Below, one piece after another: positions 1-6,283 of a DNA stretch of 9,670 nucleotides. This DNA is from Rhizobacter sp. GTDB taxonomy: Bacteria; Pseudomonadota; Gammaproteobacteria; Burkholderiales; Burkholderiaceae_C. Under the pieces are notes generated by a model, which was not told where the DNA came from, did not search any database, and was given only the letters and a program-made list of their open reading frames with translations. Position 1 is the stretch's first letter, and every line of letters begins with the position of its first letter. Both the position numbers and the translations under genes were made by a program. Location of the stretch: positions 1-9,670 of the forward strand of contig JACMKJ010000321.1 in NCBI GenBank assembly GCA_014380155.1, written 5' to 3'.

Positions 1-1035
1 CAGGCCTTGGCTTCGCGCATCGAAGGCAACGCCCGCGGGCTGGCCGAGAGCCGCCTGCCTGCGCTCGAAGCCGCGATCAGCGCGCAGCTGCTGCCGCAGC
101 GCCGCGACGTGCTTCAGCAAATGGTCTTGGAGGCCACCCAGCGCATGGAGTCGCAAGTGGCCCGCCGCTTGGGCGACCGCCGCCGCCAGACGGCCGAGCA
201 GATGCTCGAGCTGCGTGGCCTGCGCGGCAAGAGCAGCGCCAAGACGCGGCTGATGCTCGAGCGTGTCGACGCCGAAACGGCCGAGTTCGAACAATGCACC
301 TCGCGCCTGCAAGCCATGCGCATGGTCCACAGCCGCATGCTGAAAAACGCGCTGGTCGACCTGACCAGCGACCGCCTGCGCGAAGAAGTCAACGAGATGC
401 AGACGACCATGAACGCGTCGCTGCTCAACCTGGGTGCCAAGAAAGCCTTCCTCGCACTGTGCGCACGTTTGCGCGAGCTCCTGGAAGCCTCGCAGGTGCG
501 GGCCGGTGAGATCCACGACATGCTCACGGCCTCGTTCTCCAAGCTCAACGCCGAATTCGGCTTCAGCCTGGCGGTCAACAAGACGCCCGACCTCAAGCGC
601 TTCGTGCAAGAGCTGACGCTCATCCAGCGCAACTACGTGCAGTACCTCGGCCTCACGCAGGCGCTGCGTTTGTCGCAGCCCAAGTTCATGGAGCAGTTCC
701 GCCGCATGCTGGTGTCCAAGCTGCGTGTGGTCTTCGAGAACGCCAGCAGCGAGCTCGAGCTGTGGAACAAGATGGCGTCGTCGCAGGTCGATTCGCAGCT
801 GCGCGAGCGGCGCCGCGGGTTTCGCCGCCGCCGGGAGGCGCTCGAGCGCATCCAGGCCGCGTCGGGTGATCTGGAGCAGCGCATCTCCGAGCTCGAAGCG
901 CAAGACGCGCAGCTGCAGCAGTTGCAGGCGCGCAGCGCCGAATTGGCGACCCGCGTCAAAGAGCAGGCACGCCTCGACCCGCCGGTTGACGCACAAAACA
1001 GCGAAGCCGGCGTGCTCTACGCCGCGCAAGCCTGA
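1..1035 (+). CDS. Probable dynamin-like GTPase, C-terminal part (5' end outside window)
   Basis: The frame is open from the first base, so the gene begins upstream; the TTG at 7 is not a convincing start. The visible 344 residues are almost entirely charged, alpha-helical sequence with no membrane segment and no signal peptide. A strong coiled coil lies at about visible residues 265-324, beginning with an Arg-rich stretch (RERRRGFRRRREALERI) and continuing with Glu/Gln/Leu heptads. No GTP-binding motif (G1-G4) is present here; in the assigned family it would lie in the missing N-terminal half. The assignment rests on resemblance to the helical stalk of proteins annotated as 'dynamin family protein' next to mutY in Burkholderiales, recalled without a search. 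Such proteins are thought to act on membranes, but the role here is unknown. Its stop overlaps the proposed mutY start, suggesting co-transcription. It could be another large coiled-coil protein. Confidence 0.6.
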   Translation, partial: QALASRIEGNARGLAESRLPALEAAISAQLLPQRRDVLQQMVLEATQRMESQVARRLGDRRRQTAEQMLELRGLRGKSSAKTRLMLERVDAETAEFEQCTSRLQAMRMVHSRMLKNALVDLTSDRLREEVNEMQTTMNASLLNLGAKKAFLALCARLRELLEASQVRAGEIHDMLTASFSKLNAEFGFSLAVNKTPDLKRFVQELTLIQRNYVQYLGLTQALRLSQPKFMEQFRRMLVSKLRVVFENASSELELWNKMASSQVDSQLRERRRGFRRRREALERIQAASGDLEQRISELEAQDAQLQQLQARSAELATRVKEQARLDPPVDAQNSEAGVLYAAQA

Positions 1036-2093
1036 ACCCTTCAAAAACAGAGACGTTTGCCACGCCCCTGATCGCGTGGCAGCGCGAGCACGGTCGCCAC
1101 AGCCTGCCCTGGCAGCGCAGCACCGACCCGTACCGTGTGTGGCTGTCTGAAGTGATGCTGCAGCAAACGCAGGTGAGCACCGTGCTCACTTACTACGAGC
1201 GCTTTCTGCAACGTTTCCCCGATATCAAAGCCTTGGCCGCCGCTTCGCAAGACGAGGTGATGAGCCTGTGGAGCGGCCTGGGTTACTACAGCCGGGCCCG
1301 CAACATGCACGCATGCGCCAAAGCCGTGGTGGCCGAACATGGCGGCAACTTCCCACGACGCAGCGAGCTGTTGCAGACCTTGCCCGGCATTGGCCGCTCC
1401 ACCGCCGCCGCCATTGCGGCGTTTTGTTTCGGAGAGCGAGTGGCGATTCTCGATGGCAACGTCAAGCGCGTGCTGACGCGTTTTCTCGCTTTTGGCGACG
1501 ACCTGGCCGTCGCCAAGAACGAGCGCGAGCTGTGGGCGCTGGCCACCGAGCTGCTACCACACCAACACATCGAGCCCTACACGCAAGGCCTGATGGATTT
1601 GGGCGCGACCGTGTGCCTCGCGCGCTCGCCGCAGTGCCTGTTGTGCCCCGTGCAAACGCAATGCGCTGCGCGGCGAGCGGGCACGCAAGACAAGTTCCCG
1701 GTCAAGACGCGCAAGCTCAAACGCAGTCGGCGAGAGAACGCCTGGTTATGGCTCACCTGGGGCAACGAGCTGTGGCTGTGCCAGCGGCCCGACAGCGGCG
1801 TGTGGGCCGGGCTGTGGAGCTTGCCCGAGTTCGAATCGCCAGAGGTTTTGGCGCAGGCCGGCGCCGGCTGGCCGGGCGCCTGCACCGCGCTGCCGAGTTT
1901 CACCCACGTGCTCACCCACCTCGACTGGACGCTACACCCAATGCGTTGGGCGCTGCCCGGGCGCGCCACCCAGAAGCAGCGCGACGCCATCACGGCCACG
2001 CTGCCGCAAGGCGCCTGGTTCGGCCTCGACGAAGCGCTCGCGATGGGCTTGCCCGCGCCGTTGCGCAAGCTGCTGCAGCGACCCGCTACTTGA
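1032..2093 (+). CDS. mutY: A/G-specific adenine DNA glycosylase MutY, with CTG start
   Basis: MutY removes adenine mispaired with 8-oxoguanine or guanine (base-excision repair of oxidative damage). With a start at 1032 the protein has 353 residues, close to the usual 350. Visible in order: LPWQ motif at 25-28; SEVMLQQTQ with the catalytic Glu at 40 (E. coli Glu37); GYY at 84-86; helix-hairpin-helix LPGIGRST near 117-124; LDGNVKR with the catalytic Asp at 141 (E. coli Asp138); [4Fe-4S] cysteines at 195, 202, 205 and 211 with C-X6-C-X2-C-X5-C spacing; and a C-terminal NUDIX-like 8-oxoG-recognition domain with FTHVLTH at 290-296. No ATG, GTG or TTG lies between the in-frame stop at 987 and the GTG at 1137. 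That GTG would delete LPWQ and the N-terminal helix, so CTG 1032, overlapping the upstream TGA as CTGA, is preferred; CTG 1068 is an alternative. Identity is very secure, the exact start less so. Confidence 0.95.
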   Translation: MNPSKTETFATPLIAWQREHGRHSLPWQRSTDPYRVWLSEVMLQQTQVSTVLTYYERFLQRFPDIKALAAASQDEVMSLWSGLGYYSRARNMHACAKAVVAEHGGNFPRRSELLQTLPGIGRSTAAAIAAFCFGERVAILDGNVKRVLTRFLAFGDDLAVAKNERELWALATELLPHQHIEPYTQGLMDLGATVCLARSPQCLLCPVQTQCAARRAGTQDKFPVKTRKLKRSRRENAWLWLTWGNELWLCQRPDSGVWAGLWSLPEFESPEVLAQAGAGWPGACTALPSFTHVLTHLDWTLHPMRWALPGRATQKQRDAITATLPQGAWFGLDEALAMGLPAPLRKLLQRPAT

Positions 2094-2703
2094 CCACGCC
2101 CTTGGTGCGCAAGAACTCGCCCACCAACTGAAGCCGCACCTGCGCGTCGGGCAGCTCCATCAGCTTTTGTTTGGCGGCAATCGAGATCGGCAGGATCTCG
2201 CACCAGCGGTTGGCCACCCAGCCGGCGTTGTCGAACGCAAAGGGCTTCAGGAACGGCTCGGCGCCTTGTTGCTTGAGTGTCGCGATGGCGTTGGCCAGAC
2301 CGCGCACGGTTTCGATCAAGGCCTCGCTCGGCGCCGCAATTTCATCGTCGTCGATCAGTTGAGCCTGGGCCACCCACAAGCCGTCGGGCTGGACTTCTTT
2401 CGAGATCACTTCAAAACGCCGCGTGCCACGGCAGCGCACTTGCAAGATGCCGTGCTGCGCGCTGTCGACGTCGATCAGCTCGGCCAGCGTGCCGATGGCC
2501 TCGGTCAACACCGGCTCGCCGGCCTTGCGCACCTCGGTGCCCTGGCGCAGCGCGACCACGCCGAAGGGTGTGTTCTCGCGCAGGCTGGCGCTGATCAGAT
2601 CAAGGTAGCGGGCCTCGAACACCTTCAGGCTCAGCAGCCCGCCAGGGAAGAGCACCGCTTGCAGCGGAAACAGCGGGATCGACAGGCGTTCAGTCTCGGG
2701 CAT
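2086..2703 (-). CDS. LON substrate-binding-domain protein (stand-alone Lon N domain)
   Basis: This 205-residue protein resembles the N-terminal substrate-binding domain of Lon protease without the ATPase and peptidase domains. The opening segment LSIPLFPLQAVLFPGG followed by LKVFEARY (residues 7-34) is the family hallmark. A mixed beta region and a helical C-terminal half follow, the latter containing WVANRWCEILPI and a final LVGEFLRTKG. Stand-alone Lon N-domain proteins are common in proteobacteria, and their function is not established; they are presumed to bind proteins or peptides, without protease activity of their own. It is the last gene of the nadK-recN-rapZ unit. Its ATG lies within the end of rapZ (14-bp overlap), so translation is probably coupled. 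Its stop (TAG) overlaps the mutY stop by 8 bp on the opposite strand, leaving no room for a dedicated terminator. Confidence 0.88.
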   Translation of the reverse strand: MPETERLSIPLFPLQAVLFPGGLLSLKVFEARYLDLISASLRENTPFGVVALRQGTEVRKAGEPVLTEAIGTLAELIDVDSAQHGILQVRCRGTRRFEVISKEVQPDGLWVAQAQLIDDDEIAAPSEALIETVRGLANAIATLKQQGAEPFLKPFAFDNAGWVANRWCEILPISIAAKQKLMELPDAQVRLQLVGEFLRTKGVVK

Positions 2704-3640
2704 CGAGCTCTCGATGGCGAATCAGTGCAATGCCGCGAGCACCAAAGCGCTTTGCAAGCGTTTCGACAAGGTACACCGAGCGGTGCTGGCCGCCGGTGCA
2801 GCCGATGGCCACCGTGAGGTAGCTGCGCTGATCGTTCTCGAAGGCCGGCAACCAGCGCGCGATGAAGGCTTCGATCTGCGACATCATCTCGGCCACTTCG
2901 GGCTGGGCCTGCAGGTAGGCCACCACCTCGCCATCACGGCCGGTCTGCGCGCGCAGCTCGCGGATGTAATACGGGTTGGGCAGCACCCGCACGTCGAACA
3001 CAAAGTCAGCATCGAGCGGCACGCCATGTTTGAACGCAAACGACTCGAACACCAGCGTGAGCGCGCGCGCCCGCGCCTGCACCAGGTCGCGCACCCAGAT
3101 GCGCAGCTGGGCCGGTCGCAGCTGGCTGGTGTCGACCACGGTCGAGACCTCGCGCAGCTCGGCGAGCAACTCGCGCTCCAGCTCGATGGCGTCATTCAGC
3201 GCGTGGTGGCCGGGCGAGGCTTCGTCGTCACGGCGGCGTGCCGGCGACTGGATCGGCGCGTGCTGAGTCAGCGGGTGAGGGCGGCGTGACTCGGAATAGC
3301 GCCGCACCAAGGCGTCGGTGTTGGCGTCGAGAAAGATCGAGCGAATGATCACGCCCTCGGCGCGCAGACCTTCGATCAGCGGCAGCAGGTGCGGCAACGA
3401 GCCGGCGCTGCGCACATCGACCGCAATCGCCACACGCCGTTGCATGCGCTCATGCTCCAGCCGCAAGAAGTCGCGCAGCAGCTCGGGCGGCAGGTTGTCA
3501 ACGCAGAAGAAGCCAGCGTCTTCGAGTGCATGCAAGGCCACCGATTTGCCGGAGCCCGAGATGCCCGTCACCAGCACCACCTCGTGTGGCGCCACGGGCG
3601 GGGGCGCGGCTTCGCCCGAACTCACCGGGTTCATGTTCAT
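2690..3640 (-). CDS. rapZ: RapZ/YvcJ-family nucleotide-binding protein
   Basis: This 316-residue protein has a P-loop GISGSGKS at 26-33, the following ALHALEDAGFFCVDNLP, a Walker-B-like IFLDA at 102-106, RRYSESRRPHPL at 113-124, and the conserved C-terminal domain with DVRVLPNPYY (216-225) and AIGCTGGQHRSVY (278-290). In E. coli RapZ binds the small RNAs GlmY and GlmZ, directs RNase E to GlmZ, and so controls glucosamine-6-phosphate synthase. In other bacteria the family binds nucleotides or UDP-GlcNAc. Compared with E. coli (284 residues) this protein has an N-terminal extension of about 20 residues and about 16 extra residues near 125-150. It lacks the basic residues at the extreme C terminus, ending ELDARD. 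The hprK and ptsN genes that often neighbour it in proteobacteria are absent; here it follows recN with an ATGA overlap and no evident Shine-Dalgarno sequence, implying translational coupling. Confidence 0.94.
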   Translation of the reverse strand: MNMNPVSSGEAAPPPVAPHEVVLVTGISGSGKSVALHALEDAGFFCVDNLPPELLRDFLRLEHERMQRRVAIAVDVRSAGSLPHLLPLIEGLRAEGVIIRSIFLDANTDALVRRYSESRRPHPLTQHAPIQSPARRRDDEASPGHHALNDAIELERELLAELREVSTVVDTSQLRPAQLRIWVRDLVQARARALTLVFESFAFKHGVPLDADFVFDVRVLPNPYYIRELRAQTGRDGEVVAYLQAQPEVAEMMSQIEAFIARWLPAFENDQRSYLTVAIGCTGGQHRSVYLVETLAKRFGARGIALIRHRELDARD

Positions 3641-5337
3641 GAGCGCTTGCGCCCGCGTGGGCCAGGGGCGGGGGCCGACTCGGCCGCCACCGCCAGCAGC
3701 TCTTGCGCATGGGCCAGTGTGGTGCCCGAGAGGCGCTCGCCGCCCAGCATGCGCGCCACTTCGGCGACACGAGCTTCGCCATTCACGGCCACCACGTCAC
3801 TCCGGGTGCTGCCGTCGCGCAAGGCTTTGCTCACCACGAAGTGATGGTCGGCGCAGGCAGCCACTTGCGGCAGGTGCGTGACCGCCATCACCTGGCGGTC
3901 GCGGCCCAGTTGTTTCATCAAGCGGCCCACGGTGTCGGCCACCGCACCGCCCACGCCAGCGTCGACTTCGTCAAAGATCAGCGTGCCTGCCGCTTCACCG
4001 CGGGGCGCGAGCTGGCTGGTGGTGACGGCGATGGCCAGCGCAATGCGTGACAACTCGCCACCCGAAGCCACCTTGGCCATCGGTCGTGGTGTGCTGCCGG
4101 CGTGTCCAGCGACCAGGAACTCGGCCGACTCCAACCCGAACGACTGCGGCGTGTCTTGGGCGGTGAGGCTCACCTCGAAGCGCCCACCCGCCATGCCCAG
4201 CTGCTGCATGGCCAGAGTGACGGCGGCGGCGAGTTTGGGCGCCGCGCTTTTGCGCTGTGCCGAGACACGGCGCGCTTCGGTGTTGAAGGCGGTTTGCGCG
4301 CTCTTCAGCGCCTGATCCAATCCGTCGAGATCGGCTGCGGCGTCGAGCGCGCGCAGCTCGTCTTTCCATTGGTTCAGCAGCGCCGGCAGCTCGGCCGGCG
4401 GGCGCCGGTAACGTTTGGCCAGGCTCATCCAGGCCGACAGGCGCTCATCGAGTTCTTGCAGGCGCTCGGGCTCCAGCTCGGCGTGGTTGAGGTAGCTGCT
4501 CAAGGTGTGGGCTGCGTCTTGCAATTGCGCCTGCGCGCTTTGCAGCACCTCGGCCACGTTGGCCAGGCGGGTGTCGAACTCGGCCACGTCTTGCAGCGCG
4601 TCGACCGCGCGTGACGCGAGGCCATCGGCGCTGACTTCGGCCTCGCTTACCGCGTCGAGCGCGGTGCGCGCTGCTTCCATCAGCGACTGCGCGTTCGACA
4701 GGCGCTGGTGGTCGGCATTGAGCTCGTCCCACTCGTCGGCGCCGGGTGCGAGCTTGTCGACCTCGCCCACCTGCCAGGCCAGGCGCTCACGTTCGCGCTC
4801 CAGGTCGGCCTGCTGGGAGCGCGCCTGGGTGAGCAGCTCACCTGCGGCTTTCCATTGCGACCACACGGCGGCGAGCGGCGCGGTGTCGACACCCGCATAC
4901 GCATCGAGCAGGCCACGCACCGAAGCGCTGCGCGTCAGGCTTTGCCAGGCGTGCTGGCCATGGATGTCGACCAGGTGGTCGGCCGCTTCGCGCAGCTGCG
5001 CCACCGTGGCCGGGCTGCCGTTGACCCAGGCGCGGCTCTTGCCCTGCGCGTCGATCACGCGGCGCAGCAGCAAGCTGTCGCCCGATTCGAACCCGGCGTC
5101 TTCCAGCCACGCAGAAAGACTGGCGGGTGCATCGAACTCGGCCGTGATCTCGGCGCGCGCCGCGCCTTCGCGCACCACACCTGCATCACCCCGGCTGCCC
5201 AGCGCCAGCTGCAAGGCATCGATCAGGATGGACTTGCCGGCACCCGTTTCGCCGGTGAGTACCGAGAAGCCGCCGGAGAGCTCGACTTCCAGCGATGTGA
5301 CGATGACGAAATCGCGCAGAGCCAGTCGCCTCAACAT
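3637..5337 (-). CDS. recN: DNA repair protein RecN (SMC-like ATPase)
   Basis: RecN is a cytoplasmic SMC-like ATPase acting early in repair of DNA double-strand breaks with RecA. The 566 residues match the family's usual 550-570. Visible: an N-terminal LRRLALRDFVIV strand; Walker A GETGAGKS at 29-36; VDIHGQHAWQSL at 123-134, a RecN hallmark; a long helical/coiled-coil middle from about 150 to 365; the ABC signature ASGGELSR at 424-431; Walker B TLIFDEVDAGVGG at 452-464; and the H-loop THLPQVAA at 487-494. The C terminus is short and basic (RGRKRS). The start codon lies one nucleotide after the nadK stop (TGACATG). A Shine-Dalgarno-like GGTGA inside the end of nadK is spaced 6 nt from the ATG. 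The 3' end overlaps rapZ by 4 nt. In E. coli recN is strongly SOS-induced; no good LexA box (CTGT-N8-ACAG) is visible here. Confidence 0.97.
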   Translation of the reverse strand: MLRRLALRDFVIVTSLEVELSGGFSVLTGETGAGKSILIDALQLALGSRGDAGVVREGAARAEITAEFDAPASLSAWLEDAGFESGDSLLLRRVIDAQGKSRAWVNGSPATVAQLREAADHLVDIHGQHAWQSLTRSASVRGLLDAYAGVDTAPLAAVWSQWKAAGELLTQARSQQADLERERERLAWQVGEVDKLAPGADEWDELNADHQRLSNAQSLMEAARTALDAVSEAEVSADGLASRAVDALQDVAEFDTRLANVAEVLQSAQAQLQDAAHTLSSYLNHAELEPERLQELDERLSAWMSLAKRYRRPPAELPALLNQWKDELRALDAAADLDGLDQALKSAQTAFNTEARRVSAQRKSAAPKLAAAVTLAMQQLGMAGGRFEVSLTAQDTPQSFGLESAEFLVAGHAGSTPRPMAKVASGGELSRIALAIAVTTSQLAPRGEAAGTLIFDEVDAGVGGAVADTVGRLMKQLGRDRQVMAVTHLPQVAACADHHFVVSKALRDGSTRSDVVAVNGEARVAEVARMLGGERLSGTTLAHAQELLAVAAESAPAPGPRGRKRS

Positions 5338-5338
5338 G

Positions 5339-6214
5339 TCAAGTCACCCCTGCGTTCCAGTGCAGCTTGCGCCGCAGCGTTGCGTAATAGCTCCAACCCT
5401 GCGGATGCAAAAACCGCACCTGGTGGCGTGAACGCCGGATCACGATGCGGTCGCCCGGCAACAGGCTGGCCAGACTTTGCATGTCGAAGTTGACGCTTGC
5501 GTCGCGGCCGGTCACCACTTCGAGGCTGATGTCTTGGGTGTCGGGCAGCACGATGGGCCGGTTGCTGAGGTCGTGCGGTGCAATCGGCACCAGCAGCCAG
5601 CCGCCGATGCCCGGGTGAAGAATCGGGCCGCCCGCCGACAGCGCATACGCAGTCGAGCCGGTGGGCGACGCAATGATCACGCCGTCGGCCCGCAGATTGG
5701 CCACGAACTCGGGGCCGATGTCGACCTTCACTTCGATCATGCTGGCCGTGGCGCTGCGGCTCACCACCACATCGTTCATCGCGAAGCCGTCGAAGATTTT
5801 CTGGTCGTCGCGGTAGACCACACCTTCGAGCATGGTGCGGCGCTCTTCTTCGTAGTCGCCCGCGATGATGGGCGCCAGCGCCTCGGCATATTGGCCCACG
5901 GGCACGTCGGTGATGAACCCGAGCCGGCCCTGGTTGATGCCCACCATCGGCAGGTTGAAGCGCGCCAGCTGGCGCGCAATGCCGAGCATGGTGCCGTCGC
6001 CGCCGACCACGATGGCCATGTCGCAGTGCTTGCCCAGCTCAGTGGGGTTGAGCGCGTTGAAATCGGAGATGCCGGTGTTGAGAGCGGTCTCGCGTTCGAG
6101 CGACACCTCCAGGCCCTGGCGCACCAGGAAATGCGCAATTTCTTCAAGCACCCCACGGATTCCTCGGGCCTGGTACTTGCCCACGAGTGCGGCATGTCGA
6201 AAGCGTGATGGCAT
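5339..6214 (-). CDS. nadK: NAD kinase
   Basis: NAD kinase phosphorylates NAD+ to NADP+ in the cytoplasm using ATP or polyphosphate. The chosen ATG at 6214 gives 291 residues, nearly identical in length to the E. coli enzyme (292). The open frame continues far upstream, but that part lies antisense to hrcA and is not coding. Motifs: opening FRHAALVGKYQ (residues 5-15); the diacylglycerol-kinase-type nucleotide motif VVGGDGTML at 69-77 with the catalytic Asp73; GINQGRLGF at 92-100; the NAD-contacting NDVVVSR at 147-153; and the glycine/threonine-rich DGVIIASPTGSTAY at 177-190. It is the first gene of the nadK-recN-rapZ-LON-domain unit and is divergent from hrcA. A TGTAAT -10 box ends 7 nt before the ATG and there is no Shine-Dalgarno sequence, so the mRNA is probably leaderless. 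Confidence 0.97.
   Translation of the reverse strand: MPSRFRHAALVGKYQARGIRGVLEEIAHFLVRQGLEVSLERETALNTGISDFNALNPTELGKHCDMAIVVGGDGTMLGIARQLARFNLPMVGINQGRLGFITDVPVGQYAEALAPIIAGDYEEERRTMLEGVVYRDDQKIFDGFAMNDVVVSRSATASMIEVKVDIGPEFVANLRADGVIIASPTGSTAYALSAGGPILHPGIGGWLLVPIAPHDLSNRPIVLPDTQDISLEVVTGRDASVNFDMQSLASLLPGDRIVIRRSRHQVRFLHPQGWSYYATLRRKLHWNAGVT
5344..5348 (-). promoter_or_regulatory. recN ribosome-binding site inside the 3' end of nadK
   Basis: On the minus strand AGGGGTGA precedes the recN ATG. Its GGTGA core matches the anti-Shine-Dalgarno sequence and is 6 nt from the start codon. It overlaps the last codons of nadK, so ribosomes ending nadK stop almost on top of the recN start. This supports the chosen start at 5337. 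Confidence 0.6.
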
Positions 6215-6221
6215 GCGCGGG

Positions 6222-6230
6222 ATTACACCA
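6222..6230 (-). promoter_or_regulatory. Probable nadK operon promoter (extended -10)
   Basis: Read on the minus strand this is TGGTGTAAT: TGTAAT matches TATAAT at 5 of 6 positions and carries an upstream TG-N extension. The nadK ATG begins exactly 7 nt after the hexamer, where transcription normally starts. No good -35 hexamer lies 16-18 nt upstream, consistent with an extended -10 promoter. Predicted by eye. Confidence 0.5.
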
Positions 6231-6236
6231 CAGCGA

Positions 6237-6252
6237 CCCCGTAAAGCCGGGG
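6237..6252. repeat. Inverted repeat between the divergent nadK and hrcA promoters
   Basis: CCCCG (6237-6241) and CGGGG (6248-6252) form a perfect 5-bp inverted repeat around TAAAGC, nearly centred between the two -10 boxes. It could be an operator shared by both promoters or chance in GC-rich DNA. It does not resemble CIRCE, the HrcA operator. Confidence 0.3.
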
Positions 6253-6270
6253 CCAAACTCCCCTGCGGCC

Positions 6271-6276
6271 TACAAT
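6271..6276 (+). promoter_or_regulatory. Probable hrcA promoter -10 box
   Basis: TACAAT matches TATAAT at 5 of 6 positions and ends 7 nt before the preferred hrcA ATG at 6284, predicting transcription start at or next to the A of ATG. No -35 hexamer of quality is visible at the proper spacing, and no sigma-32 (heat-shock) promoter was recognised. The upstream in-frame ATG at 6275 overlaps this box, which argues against it as the start. Confidence 0.5.
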
Positions 6277-6283
6277 GAAAACC

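Noticed and set aside
114..632. Minus-strand open frame within the coiled-coil gene
   Set aside because: A Ser/Arg-rich shadow translation without motifs; the plus frame is a coherent helical protein.
1268..2131. 287-codon plus-strand frame overlapping mutY
   Set aside because: An Ala/Arg/His-rich out-of-frame shadow of mutY, which carries all catalytic and cluster residues.
5350..5365. Possible LexA box before recN (CTG-N10-CAG)
   Set aside because: Only the outer CTG and CAG match. The consensus T and A next to them are replaced, the centre is GC-rich, and such a pattern is frequent by chance in this base composition. There is also no promoter beside it.
6215..6283. CIRCE operator for HrcA autoregulation
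   Set aside because: No TTAGCACTC or GAGTGCTAA half-site, even degenerate, was found in the intergenic region.
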